Of a stretch of DNA of 64,000 nt, positions 1-8,827 are shown piece by piece. Origin of the DNA: Yersinia canariae (lineage in GTDB: Bacteria > Pseudomonadota > Gammaproteobacteria > Enterobacterales > Enterobacteriaceae); assembly GCF_009831415.1 (NCBI RefSeq), contig NZ_CP043727.1, positions 3,224,001-3,288,000 of the forward strand. The letters run 5' to 3'. Each line of letters begins with the position of its first letter. Position 1 is the first letter of the stretch. The position numbers and the translations under genes were made by a program. Under the pieces are notes generated by a model, which was given only the letters and a program-made list of their open reading frames with translations, was not told where the DNA came from and made no database searches.

Positions 1-12
1 GAGCAAATAATC

Positions 13-804
13 ATGCAGGCCGAAATCCTACTCACTTTAAAACTTCAGCAGCGACTGTTTGCCGATCCGCGACGTATTTCATTACTGAAACAAATACAAA
101 ATACAGGTTCTATCAGCCAGGGGGCGAAACTCGCCGGAATCAGCTATAAAAGCGCTTGGGATGCCATCAATGAAATGAATACATTGGCTGAGGAAACTCT
201 GGTAGAACGAGCAACTGGCGGCAAAGGGGGGGGCGGGGCTTTTCTCACCCGCTACGGTGAACGCTTAATCCAGCTTTATGATTTGCTCGCAAAGATTCAG
301 CAAAAAGCATTTGATACGCTACAAGATGATTCAATGCCGCTGGACAGTTTATTAGCAGCGATTTCTCGTTTTTCACTGCAAACCAGCGCCCGCAATCAAT
401 TTTTCGGTACCGTGATTGAGCGCGACCACCAGCAAGTTCAACAGCACGTTAATATTCTTTTGTCCGATGGAAAAACCCGTTTATCTGCGGCGATAACCCA
501 ACAAAGTGCCGACCGGCTGCAACTTGCTGCGGGAAAAGAAGTTTTGGCCCTGATCAAAGCTCCGTGGATAAAGCTGGTCACCAATCAGGCGCTGGCGGGT
601 GCCGCAGATAACTCACTACAAGGGACGGTAAGCAGTATTGAGCCGGGTAATGAGCACAGTGAGATTATTGTCACTCTGGCGGGCGGAGCCAGTCTGTGTT
701 CTACACAGAATAACAGCGAATTGCACAAACTGAATTTACGTGTCGGCAGTGATGTTATTGCCCAATTCAATGCTGATCGCGTCATTATCGCGACACTTTG
801 TTAA
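13..804 (+). CDS. modE: Molybdate-responsive transcriptional regulator ModE
   Basis: DNA-binding regulator that senses cytoplasmic molybdate, represses the modABC transporter and activates molybdoenzyme genes. The 263-residue length matches E. coli ModE. Residues about 1-120 form the winged helix-turn-helix dimerisation domain, with the ISYKSAWDAI recognition helix and the Gly-rich GGKGGGGAF wing near residues 69-77. Residues about 125-263 hold two tandem molybdate-binding (Mop-like) domains; TSARNQFFG begins the first and the protein ends in the family ending IIATLC. The gene lies directly upstream of modF, as in E. coli. The modABC operon would lie beyond the left edge and is not visible. 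The ATG at 13 gives the usual N terminus. A run of eight G in the coding sequence at the wing is a possible slippage site but the frame is intact here. Confidence 0.97.
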   Translation: MQAEILLTLKLQQRLFADPRRISLLKQIQNTGSISQGAKLAGISYKSAWDAINEMNTLAEETLVERATGGKGGGGAFLTRYGERLIQLYDLLAKIQQKAFDTLQDDSMPLDSLLAAISRFSLQTSARNQFFGTVIERDHQQVQQHVNILLSDGKTRLSAAITQQSADRLQLAAGKEVLALIKAPWIKLVTNQALAGAADNSLQGTVSSIEPGNEHSEIIVTLAGGASLCSTQNNSELHKLNLRVGSDVIAQFNADRVIIATLC

Positions 805-912
805 GTAATTCCGGCGGGTGATTCGCGATAGCCAAGGTATTTACCTGTTGACATTTTGCCCCTTTCCGCATAACCCTACATTATTATCATGTTGCAGAAT
901 ATGGGAAAGATG

Positions 913-2421
913 ATGTCTGAATTGCAAATATCGCAAGGTTGTTTTCGCCTGAGTGACACCCGGACACTCATCTTGTCAGAGCTATATATTTCTTCCGGTG
1001 ATAAGAAACAGGCTAGCGATAGTTGGGCATTTGTCGGAGCCAATGGCAGTGGAAAATCGTCGCTGGCCAAAGCGTTATCGGGTGAACTTACTCTGCTTAA
1101 CGGCTCCCGCCAGAGCAATTTCACCCATATTGTGCGATTGTCTTTCGAACAACTTCAGCAGTTAGTCAGTGAAGAATGGCAGCGTAATAATACCGATTTA
1201 CTCAGTGCGGATGAAGAGGATACAGGGCGTACCACGGCCGAAATCATTCAGGAAGAAGTCAGTAACCCGCAGCATTGTCAGCAACTGGCAGAGCAATTTG
1301 GTATCAGTCACTTGCTTTCGCGCCGCTTTAAGTATCTTTCAACCGGTGAAACCCGTAAGACATTATTGTGCCGGGCACTGATGCCGCAACCGGATCTGCT
1401 TATTCTGGATGAGCCCTTTGACGGCTTGGATGTTACTGCTCGTGCGCAGTTGGCCAAAATGTTGTCTACCCTGTCATCCCAAGGCGTCACTCTGGTTTTG
1501 GTGCTTAACCGCTTCGATGATATTCCAGATTTTGTGCAACACGTCGGTGTGCTTGCGGACTGCCAGTTGACCCATACTGGCCCGCGTCAACAGATCCTCT
1601 CACAAGCGCTGATTGCTCAACTGGCGCACAGCGAAAACCTTGATGGTTTATTATTGCCAGAAACGGAAAACCCACAACAGCACGTCCGCTTGCCTCAGGA
1701 TAAGCTACTGATAATATTGAATAATGGTGTAGTGGAATACAATGACCGCCCTATCTTGCATAATCTGAGTTGGCAAGTTAATCCCGGCGAACACTGGCAG
1801 ATTATTGGCCAGAATGGCGCAGGAAAATCAACCTTACTCAGTCTGATTACAGGTGACCATCCACAAGGCTACAGCAATGATTTAACCTTATTTGGTCGTC
1901 GTCGTGGCAGCGGCGAAACTATCTGGGATATCAAACGCCATATAGGTTATGTCAGTAGTAGCTTGCATTTGGACTACCGTGTCAGTACGAATCTGCGCAC
2001 CGTTATTTTATCGGGCTTTTTCGATTCGATTGGTATTTATCAAGCAGTATCAGACCGACAGCAGCAACTCGCCGATCAATGGTTGGCATTATTAGGGTTT
2101 TCCGCCGCAACAGCCAATCAGCCCTTTCACAGTTTATCGTGGGGGCAACAGCGGTTGGCACTGATCGCCCGAGCACTGGTAAAACACCCTGCGCTATTGA
2201 TCCTCGATGAGCCATTACAAGGTTTAGATCCACTTAACCGATTGTTAGTAAGCCGTTTTATTGATGTGATGATCAGTGAGGGCGAAACTCAACTGCTGTT
2301 CGTTTCTCACCACGCAGAAGATGCGCCACAGTGTATTACCCACCGACTGACCTTTGTTCCCGATGGCGATATTTATCAATACCAACAGGAAAAATTGGTC
2401 AAAGCGATGGGAGCAGAATAA
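913..2421 (+). CDS. modF: ModF, tandem ABC ATPase of the molybdate locus
   Basis: Soluble protein of two fused ABC ATPase domains, cotranscribed with modE; its exact role in molybdenum homeostasis is not settled. Walker A motifs are GANGSGKSS in the first half and GQNGAGKST in the second. Walker B motifs are LLILDEPFDGLD and LLILDEPLQGLD, and signature regions are YLSTGETRK and SLSWGQQRL. No membrane segments are seen. The reading frame opens at 889, but the E. coli-like N terminus MSELQISQG starts at 913, just after a GGGAAAG ribosome-binding site, so that start is preferred; an ATG at 910 is also possible. The intergenic distance from modE is about 110 bp. About six residues are inserted near residue 35 compared with E. 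coli. Confidence 0.95.
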   Translation: MSELQISQGCFRLSDTRTLILSELYISSGDKKQASDSWAFVGANGSGKSSLAKALSGELTLLNGSRQSNFTHIVRLSFEQLQQLVSEEWQRNNTDLLSADEEDTGRTTAEIIQEEVSNPQHCQQLAEQFGISHLLSRRFKYLSTGETRKTLLCRALMPQPDLLILDEPFDGLDVTARAQLAKMLSTLSSQGVTLVLVLNRFDDIPDFVQHVGVLADCQLTHTGPRQQILSQALIAQLAHSENLDGLLLPETENPQQHVRLPQDKLLIILNNGVVEYNDRPILHNLSWQVNPGEHWQIIGQNGAGKSTLLSLITGDHPQGYSNDLTLFGRRRGSGETIWDIKRHIGYVSSSLHLDYRVSTNLRTVILSGFFDSIGIYQAVSDRQQQLADQWLALLGFSAATANQPFHSLSWGQQRLALIARALVKHPALLILDEPLQGLDPLNRLLVSRFIDVMISEGETQLLFVSHHAEDAPQCITHRLTFVPDGDIYQYQQEKLVKAMGAE

Positions 2422-2425
2422 CTAT

Positions 2426-2461
2426 ATTGTCAGATTGGGCAAAATTGTTAGATTGGGCAAA
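2426..2461. repeat. 18-bp tandem duplication after modF
   Basis: Two adjacent 18-bp copies (2426-2443 and 2444-2461), differing at one base, begin four bases after the modF stop. The core is AGATTGGGCAAA. No function is evident; it looks like a recent slippage duplication. Confidence 0.7.
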
Positions 2462-2616
2462 AAAATAATGAGAGCCTTTCTCAACTCGCCTGAGTTTTAT
2501 CTGTGGTCGCCTATGCTACTATCCCCTCTGTCAGAGATGGCCTATTCTGGCGGTGGATAATTGTTATGATTATCCGGTTTAACATATTTTAGGATTTAAT
2601 AACAAAGGGATGAACT

Positions 2617-3435
2617 ATGTGGGGCGTACTTGCTGCATCACTGCTTTTCTTATCAATTAACCGGGTACTCTCCCTGTTTCTCTTGGCTTTATCTTTATCG
2701 ATGGCCCTTTATCACGGCGTTTTGACACTGCCCGCAGCAGGGTTCTTATTGCTGACGCTGATAGTTGCGCTGCTACTGAGAAGATATCGTCAACAAAAAT
2801 GGCTGGCTGCCGGGCTGGAGCTGCTTTTAGTCCTCGCCACCGCGGCCTTATTCCTGCATCTGATTCCAGGTTTTAACAACCTAAAAGTGTTGGATAAAGT
2901 GAAAGTCGGCCCACTCAGTGCCGCCTTTAGTATGTATTACAATCTTGATAAGGCATTGATACCCTTTATTTTACTCGCTTGCCTGCCAACCTTGTTTGTC
3001 GCCAAAAAACATCTTTCCACCAGCCGACTGGGCTGGATAGGTTTGATGGTCAGTATCCCGGCCTTGTTATTACTGGCGGTCGCCTTAGGCGGTTTGAAAG
3101 TTGAAATGCACACGCCGGCATGGATTGGCTCCTTTGTTATCGCCAATGTGTTTTTTGTGTGTTTGGCCGAAGAAGCGCTTTTCCGTGGTTATTTGCAGCA
3201 ACGCCTGAGTCAGTGTCTTGGGAACTATCCAGCATTACTGCTCACCGCCCTGCTATTCGGTGTCGCGCACTTTGCTGGCGGCCCGCTATTAATGGTATTT
3301 GCCGCGCTGGCTGGGGTTATTTATGGTTTGGCCTGGCTGTGGAGTGGCCGCCTATGGGTCGCCGTTGCCTTCCATTTCGGTCTGAATTTGATGCATTTGC
3401 TGTTCTTTACCTACCCACTTTATTCCGCGCATTAA
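2617..3435 (+). CDS. CPBP-family (CAAX/bacteriocin-processing type) intramembrane metalloprotease
   Basis: Polytopic inner-membrane protein of 272 residues with about seven to eight hydrophobic segments, including several in residues 1-85. The C-terminal half carries the CPBP/Abi signature: EEALFR (E185, E186, R190), then H218 in GVAHFAGG, and H253 with N257 in FHFGLNLMH. These are the predicted catalytic and metal- or proton-relay residues of the Rce1/CPBP family. Members process prenylated proteins in eukaryotes; in bacteria they act on various membrane substrates or in bacteriocin self-immunity. The gene sits alone between modF and galE, where E. coli has none, and ends in its own hairpin. 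The substrate is unknown. The AAAGGGATGAACT stretch before the ATG provides the ribosome-binding site. Confidence 0.88.
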   Translation: MWGVLAASLLFLSINRVLSLFLLALSLSMALYHGVLTLPAAGFLLLTLIVALLLRRYRQQKWLAAGLELLLVLATAALFLHLIPGFNNLKVLDKVKVGPLSAAFSMYYNLDKALIPFILLACLPTLFVAKKHLSTSRLGWIGLMVSIPALLLLAVALGGLKVEMHTPAWIGSFVIANVFFVCLAEEALFRGYLQQRLSQCLGNYPALLLTALLFGVAHFAGGPLLMVFAALAGVIYGLAWLWSGRLWVAVAFHFGLNLMHLLFFTYPLYSAH

Positions 3436-3451
3436 ACCTGACTGCTCCCAT

Positions 3452-3479
3452 CCGATGCCTGTTTACTCTACGGCATCGG
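3452..3479 (+). terminator. Hairpin after the CPBP protease gene
   Basis: Perfect 8-bp inverted repeat CCGATGCC (3452-3459) / GGCATCGG (3472-3479), followed by a short T-rich stretch TTCTTTC. It separates the protease gene from the gal promoter. Confidence 0.7.
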
Positions 3480-3640
3480 GTTCTTTCATCACTAACAGGA
3501 CATTTCTGCTAAATTGATGGATGAGAACGCTACCACTCTGGTTATCTTTGTCATGCCCGAGATTTCTGTGTTTTTTGACCTATCCTAGTGCATTCCCCTG
3601 TATTTATACTCCCACAGAGATTAAGCTAGAATAAAATTAA

Positions 3641-3656
3641 ATGTAAACGATTCCAT
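3641..3656 (+). promoter_or_regulatory. GalR/GalS operator upstream of galE
   Basis: ATGTAAACGATTCCAT matches the GalR/GalS operator consensus (TGTAANCGNTTNCA core) and is nearly identical to the E. coli external gal operator. It lies about 77 bp upstream of the galE start and 40 bp upstream of the extended -10 element. Repression by GalR/GalS relieved by galactose is therefore likely. A clean CRP site between operator and promoter was not found. Confidence 0.85.
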
Positions 3657-3692
3657 TATTGAGCGCAGATCACCTTTTCTCACATAATGGCG

Positions 3693-3701
3693 TGCTATCT
3701 T
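3693..3701 (+). promoter_or_regulatory. Extended -10 promoter element of the gal operon
   Basis: TGCTATCTT (TGn followed by TATCTT) resembles the extended -10 TGCTATGGT of E. coli galP1 and sits about 30 bp before the galE start. No good -35 is seen, as expected for an extended -10 promoter. Confidence 0.6.
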
Positions 3702-3732
3702 TCTTAGACAAAAGTCATTCGAGGAGTCTTTT

Positions 3733-4749
3733 ATGTACGTACTGGTAACAGGTGGTAGCGGTTACATTGGTAGCCATACCTGTGTGCAATTGATTGAAGC
3801 TGGCTACAAACCGGTGATCCTCGATAACCTCTGCAACAGTAAATCCAGTGTATTGGCTCGGATACATCAATTGACCGGCTACACACCTGAACTTTATCAG
3901 GGAGATATCCGTGACCGCGCGCTGCTCGATAAAATATTTGCGGCTCATGCTATTCATGCTGTGATTCATTTTGCCGGCCTGAAAGCCGTTGGCGAATCCG
4001 TCAGTAAGCCGTTGGAATATTACAATAATAATGTCTTCGGCACCTTAGTCTTACTGGAAGCAATGCGCGCCGCCCAAGTCAAAAACTTTATCTTTAGCTC
4101 TTCGGCCACGGTATACGGCGACCAACCACAAATTCCTTATGTTGAAAGCTTCCCGACGGGCTTACCGTCCAGCCCGTATGGCCGCAGCAAATTGATGGTT
4201 GAGCAAATTTTGCAAGATGTGCAACTGGCTGACCCACAGTGGAATATGACCATTCTGCGCTATTTCAACCCGGTTGGAGCCCATCCGTCGGGGCTGATGG
4301 GGGAAGATCCACAGGGCATCCCGAACAACTTGATGCCGTTTATTGCGCAAGTTGCAGTCGGCCGCCGTGAGTCTCTCGCCATCTTCGGCAATGATTACCC
4401 CACGCCAGACGGCACTGGGGTGCGCGATTATATTCATGTGGTCGATCTGGCAGATGGGCATGTTGCGGCCATGAAAAAGCTCCACAATCAACCCGGCGTG
4501 CACATTTTCAATTTAGGTGCCGGTGTCGGCCACAGTGTTTTACAGGTGGTCGAGGCATTCAGTAAAGCTTGCGGCAAACCGCTGGCCTACCACTTTGCCC
4601 CACGTCGTGAAGGCGATCTTCCGGCTTACTGGGCAGACCCGACCAAGGCCGCAGAACAGTTGGGCTGGCGTGTCAGCCGCACACTGGATGAGATGGCGGC
4701 TGATACCTGGCGCTGGCAATCACATAATCCTCAGGGCTATCCCGATTAA
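3733..4749 (+). CDS. galE: UDP-glucose 4-epimerase
   Basis: Interconverts UDP-galactose and UDP-glucose in the cytosol. It is a Leloir pathway enzyme that also supplies UDP-Gal for surface polysaccharides. It is an extended short-chain dehydrogenase of 338 residues, as in E. coli. The NAD-binding GGSGYIG motif lies at residues 7-13. The catalytic set is SSSATVYGD and YGRSK (the YxxxK motif near residue 149), and RYFNPVGAHPSG is the typical substrate-loop sequence. It is the first gene of galETKM, with a GAGGAG ribosome-binding site just upstream of the ATG. The operator and extended -10 promoter lie in the preceding 100 bp. Confidence 0.98.
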   Translation: MYVLVTGGSGYIGSHTCVQLIEAGYKPVILDNLCNSKSSVLARIHQLTGYTPELYQGDIRDRALLDKIFAAHAIHAVIHFAGLKAVGESVSKPLEYYNNNVFGTLVLLEAMRAAQVKNFIFSSSATVYGDQPQIPYVESFPTGLPSSPYGRSKLMVEQILQDVQLADPQWNMTILRYFNPVGAHPSGLMGEDPQGIPNNLMPFIAQVAVGRRESLAIFGNDYPTPDGTGVRDYIHVVDLADGHVAAMKKLHNQPGVHIFNLGAGVGHSVLQVVEAFSKACGKPLAYHFAPRREGDLPAYWADPTKAAEQLGWRVSRTLDEMAADTWRWQSHNPQGYPD

Positions 4750-4758
4750 GGTATTGTT

Positions 4759-5808
4759 ATGACTGATTTTAACCCTGTGGATCATCCACACCGTAGATAT
4801 AACCCATTGAGTGATCAGTGGGTATTAGTGTCGCCTCATCGAGCCAAGCGTCCTTGGCAAGGTCAGCAAGAAGCGCCCGCAACACAGAGTTTACCGGCGC
4901 ATGACCCTGATTGCTTCTTATGCCCCGGTAACACTCGGGTGACCGGCGATGTCAACCCGGATTACCCGTCAACCTATGTGTTTACCAATGACTTTGCTGC
5001 GCTGATGCCCGACACACCTGATGCTCCGCACAGTGATGACCCATTGATGCGCAGCCAAAGTGCGCGCGGCACCAGCAGGGTCATTTGCTTCTCACCAGAC
5101 CACAGCAAAACACTGCCGCAGCTGACACTGTCAGCACTGGAAGATGTCATCCAAACCTGGCAACAACAAAGTGCTGAGTTGGGTAAAATTTACCCTTGGG
5201 TGCAAGTGTTTGAGAATAAAGGGGCCGCCATGGGATGCTCGAATCCTCATCCACATGGGCAAATTTGGGCCAACAGTTTCCTGCCAAATGAAGCGGCGCG
5301 GGAAGACCGCCTGCAACAAGACTATTTCCAGCAACATCAATCACCTATGTTGCTTGATTATGCCGAACGTGAGCGCCGTGACGGCAGCAGAACTGTCGTA
5401 GAAACCGAGCATTGGTTGGCTGTCGTGCCCTATTGGGCGGCGTGGCCATTTGAAACCTTGCTGCTACCCAAAGCCCATGTTGTGCGCTTAGAAGACTTAT
5501 CGGATGCGCAAAGTCGCGATTTGGCGATTGCCCTGAAGAAACTCACCAGCCGTTATGACAATTTATTCTCCTGCTCTTTCCCTTATTCAATGGGATGGCA
5601 CGGCGCACCTTATAACGCTGATGACAACACGCATTGGCAGTTGCATGCACATTTTTATCCGCCATTACTGCGCTCCGCGTCGGTGCGTAAATTTATGGTA
5701 GGTTATGAAATGCTGGCCGAAACCCAGCGAGATCTTACAGCAGAGCAGGCGGCTGAACACCTGCGGGCAGTCAGTGATGTTCATTATCGAGAAGCCGGAG
5801 TCAAATAA
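4759..5808 (+). CDS. galT: Galactose-1-phosphate uridylyltransferase
   Basis: Transfers UMP from UDP-glucose to galactose-1-phosphate in the Leloir pathway. It has the HIT-superfamily active-site motif NPHPHGQIW, whose second His carries the uridylyl intermediate. CFLCPGN supplies metal-binding Cys residues of the family, and a further HFYPP-type motif occurs near residue 297. The length of 349 residues is as in E. coli. The start lies 9 bp after the galE stop, and the stop overlaps the galK ATG by one base, which indicates translational coupling. Confidence 0.98.
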   Translation: MTDFNPVDHPHRRYNPLSDQWVLVSPHRAKRPWQGQQEAPATQSLPAHDPDCFLCPGNTRVTGDVNPDYPSTYVFTNDFAALMPDTPDAPHSDDPLMRSQSARGTSRVICFSPDHSKTLPQLTLSALEDVIQTWQQQSAELGKIYPWVQVFENKGAAMGCSNPHPHGQIWANSFLPNEAAREDRLQQDYFQQHQSPMLLDYAERERRDGSRTVVETEHWLAVVPYWAAWPFETLLLPKAHVVRLEDLSDAQSRDLAIALKKLTSRYDNLFSCSFPYSMGWHGAPYNADDNTHWQLHAHFYPPLLRSASVRKFMVGYEMLAETQRDLTAEQAAEHLRAVSDVHYREAGVK

Positions 5809-6959
5809 TGAGTTTAAAACAACATACCCAGGCCATTTTCCGCCAACAGTTTAGCCATGAACCTGATATCACTATTAAAGCACCGGGCCGTGTCAATCTG
5901 ATTGGCGAACATACCGATTATAACGATGGTTTTGTGCTGCCCTGCGCCATTGATTACGAAACCGTAATCAGTTGCGGTAAACGCGATGATCGCCAGATTC
6001 GTGTCATTGCGGCTGATTATGAAAATCAGCAAGACATTTTCTCGCTTGATGAGCCGATTGTCCCGCATTCGCAATATCGTTGGGCTGATTATGTGCGCGG
6101 CGTAGTGAAATACTTGCAACTGCGCCATGCCGATTTTGGCGGCGCTGATTTGGTTATCAGTGGTAATGTCCCGCAGGGTGCCGGCCTAAGCTCATCGGCA
6201 TCTTTAGAAGTGGCTGTTGGTCAGGCGCTACAATCACTTTATCAATTACCGCTGAGTGGGGTGGAGCTCGCACTTAATGGGCAAGAGGCCGAGAATCAGT
6301 TTGTCGGCTGTAACTGCGGCATCATGGATCAACTGATTTCCGCTCTGGGCAAACAAGATAACGCGCTGTTGATCGATTGCCGCACCCTTGAAACTCGTGC
6401 AGTTCCTATGCCCGAAAATGTGGCGGTGGTGATTATTAACTCCAATGTGAAGCGGGGTTTGGTTGACAGCGAATACAACACTCGTCGCCAACAATGTGAA
6501 ACCGCAGCGCGCTTCTTTGGTGTCAAAGCCTTACGCGATGTTGACCCCAACCTGTTTTTCTCCATTCAAGATGAGTTAGACCCGGTGGTGGCAAAACGAG
6601 CTCGCCACGTCATTACCGAAAATGAACGCACTCTGGCCGCAGCAGATGCACTCGCGGCCGGTGATTTGAGATTAATGGGCCAATTGATGCACGAGTCTCA
6701 TATTTCGATGCGTGATGATTTCGAGATCACAGTTCCGCCGATCGACAGCCTGGTGGATATTGTGAAATCCGTTATTGGGGAGCAAGGTGGTGTTCGTATG
6801 ACTGGCGGTGGTTTTGGCGGCTGTATTGTCGCGCTGATGCCAAATTCGCTCGTCGAGCGGGTTCGTGCTGCTGTAGCTCAGGAGTATCCAGCTTATAGCG
6901 GCGGCAGAACTGAAACCTTCTACGTTTGTCAGGCTTCACAAGGAGCGGGTTTATGCTAA
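5808..6959 (+). CDS. galK: Galactokinase
   Basis: Phosphorylates galactose to galactose-1-phosphate using ATP. It is a GHMP kinase of 383 residues. The galactokinase signature [15 protein letters not shown] lies near residues 27-41, the ATP-binding GHMP motif [13 protein letters not shown] near residues 125-137, and the C-terminal motif TGGGFGGC near residue 330. The start codon overlaps the galT stop, and its 3' end overlaps the start of galM. These overlaps suggest a single tightly coupled operon. Confidence 0.98.
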   Translation: MSLKQHTQAIFRQQFSHEPDITIKAPGRVNLIGEHTDYNDGFVLPCAIDYETVISCGKRDDRQIRVIAADYENQQDIFSLDEPIVPHSQYRWADYVRGVVKYLQLRHADFGGADLVISGNVPQGAGLSSSASLEVAVGQALQSLYQLPLSGVELALNGQEAENQFVGCNCGIMDQLISALGKQDNALLIDCRTLETRAVPMPENVAVVIINSNVKRGLVDSEYNTRRQQCETAARFFGVKALRDVDPNLFFSIQDELDPVVAKRARHVITENERTLAAADALAAGDLRLMGQLMHESHISMRDDFEITVPPIDSLVDIVKSVIGEQGGVRMTGGGFGGCIVALMPNSLVERVRAAVAQEYPAYSGGRTETFYVCQASQGAGLC

Positions 6960-8017
6960 AAAACGACGCTGCATCACCCAGCAGTGTTGACCAGTTAGCA
7001 CCGGATGGTCATCCCTTTGAATTGACCGAGTTACATAATAAAGCAGGCATGAGTGTGACACTGATGGATTGGGGTGCCACCTGGATATCTGCCCTATTGC
7101 CGCTCAAAGGGGGCGAGAAACGCGAGGTGCTGTTGGGTTGCCAAACCCCTGCCGACTATCTGCATCAGGCAGCCTACCTTGGCGCAACTGTTGGTCGTTA
7201 CGCCAACCGCATTGCTAACGCGCAAATCACCGTAGAGGGCGAAACCCTCCATCTCATACCGAATCAAGGCGATAACCAACTGCATGGTGGCCCAGAAGGG
7301 TTCCATGCCCGGCGCTGGAAAAAAGTTAAACAAGATGAAAAGCAGGTCACTTATCAACTGCAATCTCCTGATGGCGATCAGGGATTCCCCGGTAATTTGA
7401 CTGCTGAAGTCCAATATCTGTTGACCGAAGATAATCGCGTGGAAATTCACTATCAGGCACAGGTCGATAAAACCTGCCCGGTCAACTTGACCAACCATGC
7501 TTATTTTAATCTCGATGGCGAAGGGCACGATGTCCGCGCCCATCGATTGCAGTTGTTTGCAGACCGCTACTTACCCGTCGATAGTGATGGGATCCCCACC
7601 GGCGAGCTAGAAAGTGTTGAAAAAACCGGCATGGATTTCCGTCAAGCAAAAACACTGGCGCGTGATTTCTTGCAAGACCGTTGCCAGCAACGGGTTAAAG
7701 GCTATGACCATGCCTATTTGCTGCACCGGACTTGTGGGGCCACGGAAAGCCCAGCGGCTCATCTGTGGTCCTCTGATAATCAAGTTCAAATGAGTGTTTA
7801 CACTACAGCACCCGCATTGCAACTATATAGCGGCAATTTCCTCGGTGGAACACCCGCGCGCCATGGCGGAACCTATGCCAGCTACACCGGTGTCGCACTG
7901 GAAAGTGAATTCCTACCTGATAGCCCTAATCATCCGGAATGGCCACAACCGGATTGCTGGCTAAAACCCGGAAAAGTCTACCGCGCCACCACCGTTTATC
8001 ACTTTATCGCGCTATAA
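6953..8017 (+). CDS. galM: Aldose 1-epimerase (galactose mutarotase)
   Basis: Converts beta- to alpha-D-galactose, the form used by GalK. The ATG at 6953 lies inside the last codons of galK, 7 bp after an AGGAG sequence, and gives 354 residues. A longer in-frame start at 6926 has no comparable ribosome-binding site. Family motifs include VGRYANRI, the catalytic His in LTNHAYFNL, and the acidic residue in [13 protein letters not shown]. It is the last gene of galETKM, and a strong hairpin begins two bases after its stop. Confidence 0.96.
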   Translation: MLKNDAASPSSVDQLAPDGHPFELTELHNKAGMSVTLMDWGATWISALLPLKGGEKREVLLGCQTPADYLHQAAYLGATVGRYANRIANAQITVEGETLHLIPNQGDNQLHGGPEGFHARRWKKVKQDEKQVTYQLQSPDGDQGFPGNLTAEVQYLLTEDNRVEIHYQAQVDKTCPVNLTNHAYFNLDGEGHDVRAHRLQLFADRYLPVDSDGIPTGELESVEKTGMDFRQAKTLARDFLQDRCQQRVKGYDHAYLLHRTCGATESPAAHLWSSDNQVQMSVYTTAPALQLYSGNFLGGTPARHGGTYASYTGVALESEFLPDSPNHPEWPQPDCWLKPGKVYRATTVYHFIAL

Positions 8018-8018
8018 C

Positions 8019-8044
8019 AGTATTGCCGCTCCGGCGGCAATACT
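8019..8044 (+). terminator. Hairpin at the end of the gal operon
   Basis: Perfect 11-bp stem AGTATTGCCGC (8019-8029) / GCGGCAATACT (8034-8044) with loop TCCG, immediately after galM. There is no T-tract, so it may act as an mRNA 3'-stabilising hairpin rather than a classic intrinsic terminator. Confidence 0.7.
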
Positions 8045-8173
8045 AATGGCATAAGGTATAACCGAAACTACCCATATTCAGCACTACCATCTACGCTTAA
8101 CTGCATCTGTCGGGCGTTGGTATCATCTGTGACCTGCCCTTTCAGACCCTCAAACATTATCTAAGGAATTCCT

Positions 8174-8509
8174 ATGCGTCTAACTACCCTATGGTTACTC
8201 TCAGCCGGATTGCTGCTCAGTGCGAATGTGATGGCGGCGGATACAGCAAAAACCCCCTCACCGGCCCAAGCCGCGCAACAGAAAAAAATGACCGACTGTA
8301 ACCAGCAGGCGACAACCCAATCCCTGAAAGGTGAAGATCGGAAGAAATTTATGAGTCAGTGCCTAAAAGCACAAGTTCATCCTGATGAGAAAGCCCTGAC
8401 CCCGCAGCAACAGAAAATGAAAAGCTGTAATGCCGAAGCAGCAACCAAAGAGTTAAAAGGTGATGCACGAAAAACCTTTATGAGCACCTGCCTGAAGAAA
8501 ACCGCTTAA
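8174..8509 (+). CDS. PsiF-repeat family periplasmic protein
   Basis: Small exported protein of 111 residues. A signal peptide covers residues 1-21 (ends NVMAA). Two copies of the PsiF repeat follow, each a KMxxCNxxA...LKGxxRKxFMSxCLK unit with a pair of conserved Cys that probably form disulfides in the periplasm. E. coli PsiF is phosphate-starvation inducible, but its molecular function is unknown. The gene is a monocistron between galM and the accessory island, with an AAGGAA ribosome-binding site and its own hairpin downstream. No Pho box was recognised upstream. Confidence 0.88.
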   Translation: MRLTTLWLLSAGLLLSANVMAADTAKTPSPAQAAQQKKMTDCNQQATTQSLKGEDRKKFMSQCLKAQVHPDEKALTPQQQKMKSCNAEAATKELKGDARKTFMSTCLKKTA

Positions 8510-8539
8510 TCTCTCCTCGGAAATAATCACGTATTTACC

Positions 8540-8566
8540 TATATGGAGCCTTTAGCGCTCCATATA
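8540..8566 (+). terminator. Hairpin after the psiF-like gene
   Basis: TATATGGAGC (8540-8549) pairs perfectly with GCTCCATATA (8557-8566) across a 7-nt loop. A weak T-rich stretch follows. It marks the end of the ordinary chromosome before the AT-rich island. Confidence 0.6.
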
Positions 8567-8782
8567 TCACTTTACTGCCCCTCATTTTTCGTGATTTGTT
8601 TTTCACCACCACAGGCCACAACCTCGATATTTTATCTTGCCAGTCAAGATAAAGTTAACAGCGCTAATGTATAAAACACACCCTCAAACTTAAAACTCAT
8701 TAAATATCAATAAATTAAATATTATTAAACTGATGCCAAACTGATACTACATAAATTAAATATTAAGTTAGGATTATTATCA
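8567..8782. other. AT-rich intergenic region upstream of the peptidase island
   Basis: No gene is visible. The sequence becomes markedly AT-rich from about 8690, for example ATTAAATATCAATAAATTAAATATTATTAAAC. That is typical of H-NS-bound horizontally acquired DNA and presumably holds the promoter of the peptidase gene. No clear -35/-10 pair can be assigned. Confidence 0.4.
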
Positions 8783-8827
8783 ATGCAAAGAAAAACACCC
8801 GAGGATTTAAATGATGGGGATGGATAA
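8783..8827 (+). other. Possible 14-codon upstream ORF overlapping the peptidase start
   Basis: An ATG at 8783, ten bases after the start of an AGGA ribosome-binding sequence (8770-8773), opens a 14-codon frame that stops at 8827. It overlaps the peptidase start at 8811 in a different frame. The peptidase has its own GAGG site at 8801-8804 inside this ORF. It could be a coupling leader or chance. Confidence 0.3.

Noticed and set aside
3656..3676. Possible CRP site ATTGAGCGCAGATCACC near the gal promoter
   Set aside because: The half-sites are separated by seven bases rather than six and the left half is poor, so it was not annotated.
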